Shown one piece after another: positions 1-8,523 of a stretch of DNA of 64,000 bases; position 1 is the stretch's first letter, and every line of letters starts with the position of its first letter. The stretch comes from Oscillospiraceae bacterium. Its GTDB lineage: Bacteria > Bacillota > Clostridia > Oscillospirales > Oscillospiraceae. The notes below the pieces were generated by a model. The model was not told the origin of the DNA. It did not search any database and saw only the letters and a program-made list of their open reading frames with translations. Made by a program: the position numbers and the translations under genes. The stretch covers positions 1-64,000 of the forward strand of contig JAFTYM010000046.1 of the NCBI GenBank assembly GCA_017461585.1. Direction: 5' to 3'.

Positions 1-41
1 GACCGCTATATTTATTTCTACAATCATGAGCGTATCCAGTT

Positions 42-78
42 AAAAACTGGAGTGGCGCCGCTAACGCTGCGCCACTCC
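42..78 (-). terminator. Rho-independent terminator of the gdpP-ftsH operon
   Basis: Perfect 10-bp inverted repeat (GGAGTGGCGC at 49-58, complement at 69-78). Read on the minus strand it is followed by a run of five T. It lies about 80 bases past the ftsH stop codon and closes the operon. Confidence 0.85.
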
Positions 79-159
79 GCTTAATTCAATATTTCCTACC
101 AGGGGTCTTTTGTGCTGTCCGTACAAACTGGGGCAGTACATGACCTTGCGGGTTTATTA

Positions 160-2142
160 TTACTGATGGAAGTCTTCAGCCTCGGGAGCATTCTCACTGG
201 GGAGCTCTTCAACGATCTCCTCTGCAGCAGATGTTTCCTCAACAGGAGCTTCCGGAGCTTCTGCAGGCTCTTCTGCTTTGGGGGGAACCTCACCATTGTG
301 CTGACACATATAGATGAAATCTGAACCTTCCATGCTCTCGTTTTCGAGCAGGTATTCTGCAACTGCGATGAGCAGATCACGGTGCTCTGTGAGTATCTCA
401 GTACATCTTGTCTGAGCACGCTCGAAAATGTCTCTTACCTCTTCGTCGATAATAGCGGCAGTCTGCTCAGAATATGTCTTTGTCTGAGAGAAATCACGTC
501 CGATAAATACAGAACGGCTGCTGTCATCAAAGGAGATTGGGCCTAAGCGCTCGCTCATACCGTACTTAGTTACCATGGCACGGGCGATGCTGCTTGCCTG
601 CTGGATATCACCGGAAGCGCCTGTGGAGATGTCGTCAAGCATAAGCTGTTCGGCAACTCTGCCGCCGAGAGACATTACAATGCGATCGAACATCTCACCT
701 TTGGAGCTGAATGTCTGATCCTCTGTGGGACGGTAGACGGTCATACCGCCTGCCTGACCACGGGGGATTATAGTAATGTGGTGAACAGGATCTGCATTTT
801 CCAGATAGTAAGCGGAAACCGCATGACCTGCCTCGTGATAAGCTGTCAGCTTGCGCTCTTTCTCAGTTACGAGACGGCTCTTCTTTGCAGGACCTGCGAT
901 GACCTTGAGAGAAGCTTCATCCATTTCTTCCATTGTGATAAAGCGCTTGTTGCGGCGTGCTGCCAGAAGAGCTGCTTCGTTCAGCAGATTTTCAAGGTCA
1001 GCGCCTGTAAAGCCGGGAGTACCGCGTGCAATGCTGCGAAGGTCAACGTCTTCGCCGAGCATTTTGCCCTTGGCGTGAACTTTGAGGATCTCCTCGCGAC
1101 CTTTGATATCGGGAACGCCTACATAAATTTGTCTGTCAAAACGACCGGGACGGAGCAGGGCATTGTCAAGAATGTCTGCGCGGTTAGTGGCAGCCATGAC
1201 AATTACGCCTTCATTGCTGCCGAAACCGTCCATCTCAACCAGCAGCTGGTTGAGTGTCTGCTCTCTTTCATCGTGACCGCCGCCGAGACCGGCACCTCTC
1301 TGACGACCGACAGCATCGATTTCGTCGATAAAGATGATGGAGGGAGCAAGCTTCTTTGCCTGATCAAAAAGATCACGGACACGGGAAGCGCCTACACCGA
1401 CGTAAAGCTCTACGAAGTCAGAACCGGAAATAGACAGGAACTGAGTGTTTGCCTCGCCTGCAACAGCTTTGGCAATAAGAGTCTTACCTGTGCCCGGAGG
1501 GCCTACGAGAAGGACGCCCTTGGGGATTCTTGCGCCGAGTGCGGTGTATTTCTGGGGATTTTTAAGGAAGTCAACGATTTCCTGAAGCTCTTCCTTCTCC
1601 TCGTCAGCACCTGCAACGTCTGCAAAGGTAACTTTCTTTTTTTCCTCGCTGCCTAAACGGGTACGGGCCTTGCTGAATTTAGCGGCGCCTCTGTCTCCGC
1701 CGACACCGGATCTGGAAGCTAACACGCCCCAGAGGACAAAGATGATAACAAAGATAAGAACGTAAGGTATCATGGATACCCACCAGGGGATCTGCATACC
1801 TACTTTATAGTTATATTCAAACTCTTCCTGAGTTACCATGAGCTCGTCGATGGTGTCTTTCATGTCTGCGTAGAAAATGCTGAGGTCCAGAAGCTCGTGG
1901 TAAACGGTGTCTGTTCCCGTTTCGCCGTAAACTTCAGTAAGGCGCATGGTGAGGACACCGTCTTCTATTGAGAAGTATTCAACATCACCGTTTTCAAACA
2001 GTCTGCGAACTTCGGAATAGTTTTCTATTTCTGTTGAGGGGATATTACCGCTTGTTGCCAGCAGGTAAATAACAGAAATGAGAATAATCAGGATGAGGAT
2101 ATAGAATCCCAAGTCGCGAGGGGAGATTTTTCTGGGCTTCAT
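160..2142 (-). CDS. ftsH: ATP-dependent zinc metalloprotease FtsH
   Basis: Membrane-anchored AAA+ protease that degrades misfolded membrane proteins and regulatory substrates. In 660 residues, membrane segments at about 11-29 and 121-141 flank an extracytoplasmic domain. Then come Walker A GPPGTGKT (214-221), Walker B IIFIDEID (269-276), arginine fingers in RPGRFDR (331-337) and the zinc site HEAGH (436-440). The last 35 residues are rich in Glu, Ala and Pro, as is common for FtsH tails. It is the last gene of the minus-strand operon, 38 bases after hpt. The tilS-hpt-ftsH order is conserved across Firmicutes. All catalytic motifs are intact. Confidence 0.98.
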   Translation of the reverse strand: MKPRKISPRDLGFYILILIILISVIYLLATSGNIPSTEIENYSEVRRLFENGDVEYFSIEDGVLTMRLTEVYGETGTDTVYHELLDLSIFYADMKDTIDELMVTQEEFEYNYKVGMQIPWWVSMIPYVLIFVIIFVLWGVLASRSGVGGDRGAAKFSKARTRLGSEEKKKVTFADVAGADEEKEELQEIVDFLKNPQKYTALGARIPKGVLLVGPPGTGKTLIAKAVAGEANTQFLSISGSDFVELYVGVGASRVRDLFDQAKKLAPSIIFIDEIDAVGRQRGAGLGGGHDEREQTLNQLLVEMDGFGSNEGVIVMAATNRADILDNALLRPGRFDRQIYVGVPDIKGREEILKVHAKGKMLGEDVDLRSIARGTPGFTGADLENLLNEAALLAARRNKRFITMEEMDEASLKVIAGPAKKSRLVTEKERKLTAYHEAGHAVSAYYLENADPVHHITIIPRGQAGGMTVYRPTEDQTFSSKGEMFDRIVMSLGGRVAEQLMLDDISTGASGDIQQASSIARAMVTKYGMSERLGPISFDDSSRSVFIGRDFSQTKTYSEQTAAIIDEEVRDIFERAQTRCTEILTEHRDLLIAVAEYLLENESMEGSDFIYMCQHNGEVPPKAEEPAEAPEAPVEETSAAEEIVEELPSENAPEAEDFHQ

Positions 2143-2180
2143 ATTGTTTAGATCACTACTTTCATTATGATATGGGGATA

Positions 2181-2717
2181 TTATTCGTAGATCTCAGGTT
2201 TGAGAACACCGATAAAGGGGAGGTTGCGGTATTTTTCGTCGTAATCAAGGCCGTAGCCGACTACGAACTCGTCAGGACATACAAAGCCTACATAGTCTGC
2301 CTTGATGTCTGTCTGTCTTCTGGCGGGCTTATCCATAAGTGTGCAGATCTTGATAGATGCAGGCTTACGGTTTTCAAGATATTTTGTCAGGTAGGACAGC
2401 GTGACGCCTGAGTCAAGAATATCTTCAATGATAATGACATCTCTGCCCTCGATATCACGGGAGAGGTCCTTCTTTATCTGAACGGCACCTGTAGTTGTAG
2501 TGCCGCTGCCGTAGGAAGAAACTGCCATAAAATCAATGTCACAGTAAAGGTCAATTTCCTTGGAAAGGTCGGACATGAAAACAAAGCAGCCCTTTAAAAC
2601 GCCCACAAGGAAGGGTTCCTTTCCCTCGTAATCTTTTGTTATAAGAGCACCGAGCTCACGGACTTTTGATGCAATAGTTGCTTCGTCATAAAGGATGTGA
2701 TCGATATCTTTTCTCAT
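2181..2717 (-). CDS. hpt: Hypoxanthine phosphoribosyltransferase
   Basis: Purine salvage enzyme that joins PRPP to hypoxanthine or guanine to give IMP or GMP in the cytoplasm. The 178-residue length is usual. The PRPP-binding loop is seen as [10 protein letters not shown] (95-104), two acidic residues followed by the DSG turn. Its ATG overlaps the tilS stop codon (ATGA), so translation is probably coupled. In Bacillus the tilS and hpt products are known to interact and act on ftsH expression. That link is family knowledge, not seen here. Confidence 0.97.
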   Translation of the reverse strand: MRKDIDHILYDEATIASKVRELGALITKDYEGKEPFLVGVLKGCFVFMSDLSKEIDLYCDIDFMAVSSYGSGTTTTGAVQIKKDLSRDIEGRDVIIIEDILDSGVTLSYLTKYLENRKPASIKICTLMDKPARRQTDIKADYVGFVCPDEFVVGYGLDYDEKYRNLPFIGVLKPEIYE

Positions 2718-4054
2718 TTGTGAGGCATCTCCTTAAACTTTATTTTATATATTGTATCACCGACGGCAGGCGTGCCGCGTTCATCACAGCCCAGCTTGTA
2801 TACCCCGAGAACACCATTTTCATCAGCGATGACGGGCAGGGCTTCGCGATAAACTGCGGGGATGTGCTTTTCGGTGAAAAGTTTTTTAAGGGTCTTGGTG
2901 CAATTTGTGCCGCGCAGTTTTATTTTATCTCCGGTTTTGCGCGGTCTGATTGTGATTTTACCATATACATCCGTGGTTTTGAATAGATAATCGGTAAAAG
3001 ATTTGTGAATATTATCAGCGTAAACGGTTTTTTCAAGGGTAATTTCCAGATCAAGCTCAGGAATCAATGCGCTGTCTTCCGAAGAGAGCGTTATTTCGCG
3101 GAATGTTGAAGCAACAGGATATCCGAAAACAATATCGTCATATTCGCGGCGTATTACAATGCCGGGGAGATCCAGCTGCGCCGAGGGAGAGCTGCTTTTG
3201 CACAGCTCAAGGACATCGTCTACAAGTGAGGCGGAAAGGCCGCTACTTGCCATTTTTCGTATTACGCGTGATGACAGGCTCTTGGGAAGTTTGCTAAGAA
3301 CGGATATGCTGATGCGGTTATCCCTTGCACTTTCGGCAATTATCTTGTCTGCTTCGTCAGAAATATATTCCTCATCCTGCCTTACGATTTCACAGGAACG
3401 CATGATACTCTCGGAAAATCGGGGATTTAATTCACGCAGGATCGGCATAACGTGATGACGCAGCCTGTTGCGGGAATATATATCTTCAAGATTTGTAGAA
3501 TCCGTGACATATTCTATGCAGTTTTCGGCGAGATAAGCTTCAACTTCGTCACGGGTAAGGCAGAGGAGCGGACGGATGATATTGTCACGAACAGGGGGAA
3601 TACCACGAAGTCCTGCAAGTCCTGTGCCACGTGTTAAGTTAAGTATAACCGTTTCTGCGTTGTCATCAGCATTGTGGGCGGTGGCAATTTTAGCCGCGCC
3701 GGTTTTTTCTGCAATACTCTGCAGAAAGTCATACCTCATGATACGGGCGGCTTCTTCTGTGCTCTTGCCGCATTCCTTTGCAAAGGCTGAAACATCTCCG
3801 CTTTTAGAATAAAACGGGACGTCCCAAATTCTGCACAGATCTTTGACAAAAGCTTCGTCGCGGTCAGATTCCTCTCCGCGGAGCATGTGATTGAAGTGAG
3901 CAGCGCATAGAGAAAACTGGAGCTTTTTTGAGAGCTCAAGCAATATATACAGCATACAGACGGAATCTGCTCCGCCTGATACAGCGGCGAGAATGGTCTC
4001 GCCGTCTGAGAGCATGCTGTGCTTTTTGATAAACTCAATGACTTTATGCTGCAT
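2714..4054 (-). CDS. tilS: tRNA(Ile)-lysidine synthase
   Basis: Converts C34 of the CAU-anticodon tRNA-Ile to lysidine, an essential step that switches its charging from Met to Ile. The PP-loop ATP motif SGGADS is at residues 26-31 of the 446-residue product, and the C-terminal TilS substrate-binding domain is present. The frame stays open 66 bases upstream into dnaB, but I chose the ATG at 4054 because it overlaps the dnaB stop as TGATG and gives the family N-terminus. The stop overlaps hpt by four bases. Confidence 0.96.
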   Translation of the reverse strand: MQHKVIEFIKKHSMLSDGETILAAVSGGADSVCMLYILLELSKKLQFSLCAAHFNHMLRGEESDRDEAFVKDLCRIWDVPFYSKSGDVSAFAKECGKSTEEAARIMRYDFLQSIAEKTGAAKIATAHNADDNAETVILNLTRGTGLAGLRGIPPVRDNIIRPLLCLTRDEVEAYLAENCIEYVTDSTNLEDIYSRNRLRHHVMPILRELNPRFSESIMRSCEIVRQDEEYISDEADKIIAESARDNRISISVLSKLPKSLSSRVIRKMASSGLSASLVDDVLELCKSSSPSAQLDLPGIVIRREYDDIVFGYPVASTFREITLSSEDSALIPELDLEITLEKTVYADNIHKSFTDYLFKTTDVYGKITIRPRKTGDKIKLRGTNCTKTLKKLFTEKHIPAVYREALPVIADENGVLGVYKLGCDERGTPAVGDTIYKIKFKEMPHK

Positions 4055-5406
4055 CAATAAATATCTTCCTCGCTGTAGCGGCGTTCCACAGAAGAATATG
4101 TGGTATATTCGGGCAGCCATTGAAGCTCAATAGTACCTGTTTCACCGCGGCGGTTTTTCAGAACGATACACTCTGCAAGATTGGGTGTCTCGGAGTCTTT
4201 ATTATAATAGTCGTCTCGGTACAGGGCGAGAACGATATCGGCGTCCTGCTCGATAGCACCGGATTCACGTAGGTCTGACAGAACGGGACGTTTGTTCTGT
4301 CTTGTTTCGCTGGCTCGGGACATCTGCGACAGACAGATAACGGGAACGTTCAGCTCTTTTGCCATGATTTTCAGCATACGGGAGATGTCGGATACTACCT
4401 GTGTACGGCTTTCGCCTGCGTACTGAGCTGAGCCTGTAGCACTCTGCATAAGCTGCAGATAGTCGATGACAACAAGACCGAGATTCTGAACTCTGCGGCA
4501 CTGTGCGCTCATATCTGCGACGGTGAGCATGGGATTGTCGTTAAGGCGCAGGTCGATGGCGCTGATGGAAGCGGCTGCACGGGCAAGCTTTTTCCATTCG
4601 TCGGGAGACATGAGGCCGGTCTGCAGCTTTTTGTTGTGAATAAAGCTCTCAGAAGAGAGAAGACGCAGGGCGAGCTGCTCTCTGGACATTTCCAAAGAGA
4701 AAATGGCTACTGCTTTGTCTGAAGTTTTTGCGACGTGCAGAGCAATATTCAGCGCAATACTGGTTTTACCCATACCGGGACGGGCGGCGATAAGAATAAG
4801 GTCAGAGTTGTTAAGACCCATGATCGCGTTATCCAGATCGGGCAGGCCTGTGGAAAGACCGGGGATGTTATTTCCCGACTTTGCAGCAGCAGCAAGCTGA
4901 GCATAAACATCTACCATGACGGTTGAAACGGGGGTAAGTCCTGTTGTATTTCGTCCCTGGCGAAGAGCATATATCTTCTGCTCTGAGGATTCAAGAATAT
5001 CAGACGCTGTGCCCACACCTGTCATTGCCATATTATTGATGGCGGCGCCTGCGTCTGCGATGTTTCGGAGAAGAGCCTTGTCGCGGACAATTGCGGCATA
5101 CTCCAGTACGTTTGCCGCTGTGGGAGTGATATTCATCAGCTCTATCATGTAGTCTGACAGACGGTCATTAGCTGTTCCGTTGATGCGCATCTGTTCCAAA
5201 ACTGTGACAGCATCGATAGTCATGGAATAGCTGAACATTGAATATATAGTCTCAAATATTAACTTGTTTGTTTCTGAGTAAAAGTCGTCGGCCTTGACAA
5301 CTCCGCAAACATCACCGATGCAGCGAGGGTCAATAAGCATAGAGCCGACAACAGCCTGTTCGGCTTCGGTGCTGTGGGGCATCTGTCTCATCAGAAGCTC
5401 ATCCAT
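4054..5406 (-). CDS. dnaB: Replicative DNA helicase DnaB
   Basis: Hexameric helicase that unwinds DNA at the fork and recruits primase (called DnaC in Bacillus). The 450-residue protein has the N-terminal helicase/primase-contact domain (about 1-110), a linker, and the RecA-like domain with Walker A ARPGMGKTS (208-216) and Walker B VVIDYLQL (about 313-320). It follows rplI by 30 bases, the common rplI-dnaB order, and overlaps tilS. No intein is present at the Walker A site, a frequent insertion point in this gene. Confidence 0.98.
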   Translation of the reverse strand: MDELLMRQMPHSTEAEQAVVGSMLIDPRCIGDVCGVVKADDFYSETNKLIFETIYSMFSYSMTIDAVTVLEQMRINGTANDRLSDYMIELMNITPTAANVLEYAAIVRDKALLRNIADAGAAINNMAMTGVGTASDILESSEQKIYALRQGRNTTGLTPVSTVMVDVYAQLAAAAKSGNNIPGLSTGLPDLDNAIMGLNNSDLILIAARPGMGKTSIALNIALHVAKTSDKAVAIFSLEMSREQLALRLLSSESFIHNKKLQTGLMSPDEWKKLARAAASISAIDLRLNDNPMLTVADMSAQCRRVQNLGLVVIDYLQLMQSATGSAQYAGESRTQVVSDISRMLKIMAKELNVPVICLSQMSRASETRQNKRPVLSDLRESGAIEQDADIVLALYRDDYYNKDSETPNLAECIVLKNRRGETGTIELQWLPEYTTYSSVERRYSEEDIY

Positions 5407-5436
5407 GGTTACACAACCTTTTTATATAAAAAATAT

Positions 5437-5883
5437 TTATGCCTCGGTTACATATACTGTGAACTTGCCGCTTACTTCATGACCCAGCTTGCACTTTACT
5501 TCATAAGTGCCGTAGTTCTTGATGGGGTCAGACTGAACGATCTTGTTCTTTTCAACTGTGATACCGAACTGTGCAGCCAGAGCATCGGAGATCTCCTTGG
5601 AAGTGACAGCGCCGAAGAGCTTGCCGCCGTTTCCGGACTTTGCCTTAATGGTGACCTTGATGCCTTCAAGCTTCTTTGCTGTCTCTCTTGCTGCCTCTTT
5701 TTCGCGCTCGATCTGAGCAAGACGGGCATTTTCCTTAATTCGCATTGCGTTCATATTGTCAGTTGTAGCGGGAACTGCCAGCTTTTTGGGGAAGAGGAAG
5801 TTTCTTGCGTAACCGTCAGAAACCTCAACTGTCTGACCCTTTTTGCCCTGACCTTTAACATCCTGCTGAAGAATGACTTTCAT
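5437..5883 (-). CDS. rplI: Ribosomal protein bL9
   Basis: Large-subunit protein whose N-terminal domain binds 23S rRNA near the L1 stalk, with a long helix linking to the C-terminal domain. The 148-residue length is normal. The conserved N-terminal block with GYARNFLFPKKLA is at about 24-36. It sits between gdpP and dnaB with 29-30 base gaps and a good ribosome binding site (AGGAGG) upstream. Confidence 0.97.
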   Translation of the reverse strand: MKVILQQDVKGQGKKGQTVEVSDGYARNFLFPKKLAVPATTDNMNAMRIKENARLAQIEREKEAARETAKKLEGIKVTIKAKSGNGGKLFGAVTSKEISDALAAQFGITVEKNKIVQSDPIKNYGTYEVKCKLGHEVSGKFTVYVTEA

Positions 5884-5912
5884 AATATATTACCTCCTGT
5901 GGAAAAGTGAAA

Positions 5913-7916
5913 TTAGTTTGAGTAGTTGATATAATCGTCTATCGCTGCTGTAAGACGGTCGGTTGCTGCCTTGACGCTTAAGCCCTTGAGCTGAGCGCCT
6001 GCAGTACTGCGGTTTCCGCCGCCGCCAAGCTTTTCGAGAATCTGCTGAACATCCGTATCACCAATGCTGCGTCCTGAAATGGAAACACTGTCTCCAACAG
6101 GGGAGAGGACGAAGGATGCGGAAATTCCTGAGATATTAAGAAGCTCGTCTGCCGCCTGAGCGATGATGACGCGGCTTGCGGAAGTAACTGAGCTTGCGAT
6201 AGCAATACCGTGACCGTAGTCTTTTGCGCCGCTGACAATGGAGTAGCGGGCGAGTGCTGATTCTAAATCGGACTGGAGCAGCTTCTTTACCTCGGCGGTA
6301 TCTGCGCCTGCTCTTCTCAGGAAGGCTGCAGCGTCAAAGGTGCGGCTGCCTGTTCTGATGGAGAAGCTCTTTGTATCAAGGACAATACCGGAGAGGATGG
6401 CTTCTGCTTCAAGTCTTAAAATATCAGACTGATCCACGATGTACTGAAGCATTTCTGCAACAAGCTCTGATGCGGAAGATGCATAAGGCTCGTGGAAGTT
6501 CAAATCGGGATTTGCGATGTATTCTGCAGCGCGGCGGTGATGATCGATAACTGCCACGCGGTTGCATGAGATGAGAAGTGTTTCGGATTCGACCTGATCA
6601 GGTCTGTTTGTGTCTACGACAACAAGAAGGCTCTTACTGTCTGCCATGAGTATGGCATCCTGTACGGAAATAAATGTGTTTTCATACTCTGCCAAAGTCT
6701 GCATGCGGGAGATAAGCTGCTTCGAGACGTTGTTTTCTGCGTCTACGATTATTTTTGCGACCTTACCGCGGCTTCTTGCGGCACAGCATACACCGACAGC
6801 TGCACCGATACAGTCAAGGTCTGCAAATTTATGACCCATGACAAGAACGGATGAAGCATCGTTCAAAAGCTCACCGAAAGCGTTTGCCATAACACGGGAT
6901 TTGACCTTGGTGCGTTTTTCAAATTCTGCTGCCTGTCCGCCATAGAACTCGAAGTTGAATTTGTTTTTGATAACTGTCTGGTCGCCGCCGCGGCTGAGAG
7001 CCATCTCGATACTGAGAGCGGCAAAACGGAAGTTTTCCTCCAAAGATTCACCGTCTTTGCCGATGCCGATGCTGAGTGTGGCGTGAACTCCGCCGGAGCC
7101 TGTGAGTGCTCTTACGGAGTCGAGAACTGAAAATTTGTTGTCAATAAAGCCCTTTAAATATCTGTCTTCAAAAATGAAGAGATATTTGTCTCGGTCTGCC
7201 TTGGAAAGATAGCCGCCGATACCTTCGGTCCAGCTGCTGATTTTGTCGTCAATGGAGGAGAGAAGCGCGGACTTATCCTTTTCGCTCAGGTTTTTGAGAA
7301 GCTCGTCATAGTTGTCCAGCGTGATAAATGCGGCAACAGGACGGGAGTTGATGTATTCATCGTATGTGTCGGAATACTCGGTAACGTCTACCCAATAGGT
7401 GGCTGCCATAAATTCGCGTTCGGAAGAATTCTTTTCGCCGCGCACAATACTGCCGTAGACCTTATACTTTCTGCCCAAAAGCTCAATAAGAACGGGGCAC
7501 TCGCTCTTTCCTTCAGCCAGCCATTTGCCGTCGTAACCGGGGACAACATCAGGCATGGGACGCTCGAAAAGATGGTCGCGGTCACCCGAAGCATCATTAA
7601 ACTTTGCATTAGACCAGAGAATGAGGTTGGTGTTGATGCTGTAGATAACGATGGGCATGGGGAAGTTTGTAAGACTGTGCTTTGTGGCAAAGTCCATGTT
7701 ATCTGTGACGGTCTCTATATAGCTGACCAGCTGAGAAGTTCTCTTTTTATTTGATTTTTTAGTGTAAACAGCTATGAAAATAATGATAACCACTTCGGCG
7801 ATGGCAAGATATCTGCCATAATGTCCGAAGAAGAAAGTAAGGACAGCAAAGATGATAAGTATCATAAAATACATTCTCATACTGGGCTGAAACATTTTTG
7901 TGAGCTTCTTGTTCAA
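5913..7916 (-). CDS. gdpP: Cyclic-di-AMP phosphodiesterase GdpP
   Basis: Membrane enzyme that hydrolyses c-di-AMP to pApA, tuning potassium, osmotic and cell wall homeostasis. The 667 residues hold two membrane helices (about 16-52), a degenerate PAS-like region (about 80-180), a degenerate GGDEF domain (about 190-320) and a DHH/DHHA1 phosphodiesterase. The metal ligands are visible as GHKFADLD (361-368), VVDTN (433-437) and DHH (458-460). The start is a TTG six bases after GGAGGTG. It is the first gene of the operon ending in ftsH. The gdpP-rplI-dnaB order is common in Firmicutes. Confidence 0.96.
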   Translation of the reverse strand: MNKKLTKMFQPSMRMYFMILIIFAVLTFFFGHYGRYLAIAEVVIIIFIAVYTKKSNKKRTSQLVSYIETVTDNMDFATKHSLTNFPMPIVIYSINTNLILWSNAKFNDASGDRDHLFERPMPDVVPGYDGKWLAEGKSECPVLIELLGRKYKVYGSIVRGEKNSSEREFMAATYWVDVTEYSDTYDEYINSRPVAAFITLDNYDELLKNLSEKDKSALLSSIDDKISSWTEGIGGYLSKADRDKYLFIFEDRYLKGFIDNKFSVLDSVRALTGSGGVHATLSIGIGKDGESLEENFRFAALSIEMALSRGGDQTVIKNKFNFEFYGGQAAEFEKRTKVKSRVMANAFGELLNDASSVLVMGHKFADLDCIGAAVGVCCAARSRGKVAKIIVDAENNVSKQLISRMQTLAEYENTFISVQDAILMADSKSLLVVVDTNRPDQVESETLLISCNRVAVIDHHRRAAEYIANPDLNFHEPYASSASELVAEMLQYIVDQSDILRLEAEAILSGIVLDTKSFSIRTGSRTFDAAAFLRRAGADTAEVKKLLQSDLESALARYSIVSGAKDYGHGIAIASSVTSASRVIIAQAADELLNISGISASFVLSPVGDSVSISGRSIGDTDVQQILEKLGGGGNRSTAGAQLKGLSVKAATDRLTAAIDDYINYSN

Positions 7917-7950
7917 AACAGCACCTCCAACGAAGGATTACAAGTAATTC

Positions 7951-7979
7951 ATTATACCAAAAACTGCCGCAATATACAA
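7951..7979 (-). promoter_or_regulatory. Sigma-A promoter of the gdpP operon
   Basis: On the minus strand TTGTAT (7974-7979), a 17-base spacer and TATAAT (7951-7956), with an extended TG upstream of the -10. It lies about 35 bases before the gdpP start, and no other good promoter was seen within the six-gene operon. Confidence 0.75.
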
Positions 7980-8058
7980 TACTCAGTATGTGTCCAAATG
8001 TACGCTTTTCCGTTGAAAACAAAGGAAAAGTTTAATGTATTTTTCTTTGTTTAGGGCA

Positions 8059-8087
8059 TTGACAAATTAAGGAAGACGCGATATTAT
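8059..8087 (+). promoter_or_regulatory. Sigma-A promoter of feoA
   Basis: TTGACA (8059-8064), 17-base spacer, TATTAT (8082-8087). An overlapping TATAAT (8085-8090) would be spaced 20. Transcription would start at about 8094, just before the first TTAG-N6-CTAA palindrome. Confidence 0.75.
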
Positions 8088-8096
8088 AATTGAGGA

Positions 8097-8146
8097 GTTA
8101 GTTTTGACTAACTCAAAAATGTCGGAAGAAGTTAGTTTTTCCTAAT
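8097..8146 (+). promoter_or_regulatory. Two TTAG-N6-CTAA operators upstream of feoA
   Basis: Site 1 is GTTAG-TTTTGA-CTAAC (8097-8112). Site 2 is TTAG-TTTTTC-CTAA (8132-8145). Site 1 overlaps the expected transcription start, as expected for a repressor. The arms resemble half of the DtxR/IdeR iron box (TTAGGTTAG...CTAACCTAA). Assignment to an iron-responsive DtxR-family repressor is inference from the arms and the genes controlled. Confidence 0.65.
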
Positions 8147-8170
8147 ATTAATGTTAAGCAGGAGATTCGT

Positions 8171-8383
8171 ATGAATTTGGCAAATGCTCAAGAGGGAATA
8201 GAATACATCATTCAGCGGATCGAAACAGATGATGAGGAGCTTGATTCATTCCTGTTTTCCCTTGGCTGCTACAGCGGTGAGCCTATCACGGTTGTAGCCC
8301 GTAAGAGAAACAGCTGTACCGTAGCTATAAAAGACGCACGATACAATATAGACCTGCAGCTTGCAGAGGCAATCATCATTTAA
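8171..8383 (+). CDS. feoA: FeoA domain protein, ferrous iron transport
   Basis: A 70-residue SH3-like FeoA-family protein, thought to assist FeoB at the cytoplasmic face of the membrane. The usual beta-rich pattern is visible, with LGCYSGEPITVVA (33-45) and a VAIKDARYNIDLQLAEAIII end in which the A-x-x-I/V block closes the fold. The ATG is preceded by AGGAG (8160-8164). A strong terminator hairpin and two further operators separate it from feoB, so the two genes may be only partly co-transcribed. Confidence 0.88.
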   Translation: MNLANAQEGIEYIIQRIETDDEELDSFLFSLGCYSGEPITVVARKRNSCTVAIKDARYNIDLQLAEAIII

Positions 8384-8387
8384 CCGC

Positions 8388-8414
8388 AAAAAAATTCGCT
8401 ATGCGAATTTTTTT
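8388..8414 (+). terminator. Terminator between feoA and feoB
   Basis: Perfect 12-bp stem: AAAAAAATTCGC (8388-8399), a TAT loop, and GCGAATTTTTTT (8403-8414), whose 3' arm ends in seven T. It starts five bases past the feoA stop. It would attenuate read-through into feoB or make feoA a separate transcript. Confidence 0.8.
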
Positions 8415-8420
8415 GGACGG

Positions 8421-8457
8421 GTGTTAGCTGGCGCTAACACGATTAGCTGAAACTAAC
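8421..8457 (+). promoter_or_regulatory. Two TTAG-N6-CTAA operators upstream of feoB
   Basis: Site 3 is the perfect palindrome GTGTTAGC-TGGC-GCTAACAC (8421-8440). Site 4 is TTAG-CTGAAA-CTAAC (8443-8457). Arms and 6-base spacer match the two sites upstream of feoA. Their centres are 19 bases apart, about two helical turns, which suits two repressor dimers on one face. A feoB promoter nearby is likely but no clear -35/-10 pair was found. Confidence 0.65.
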
Positions 8458-8523
8458 GGTTTTGTATTTTCTCAGCTTATGCTGTTTGAATAACCATAAA
8501 TAAGAAACGAGGAGGAAAAACCT

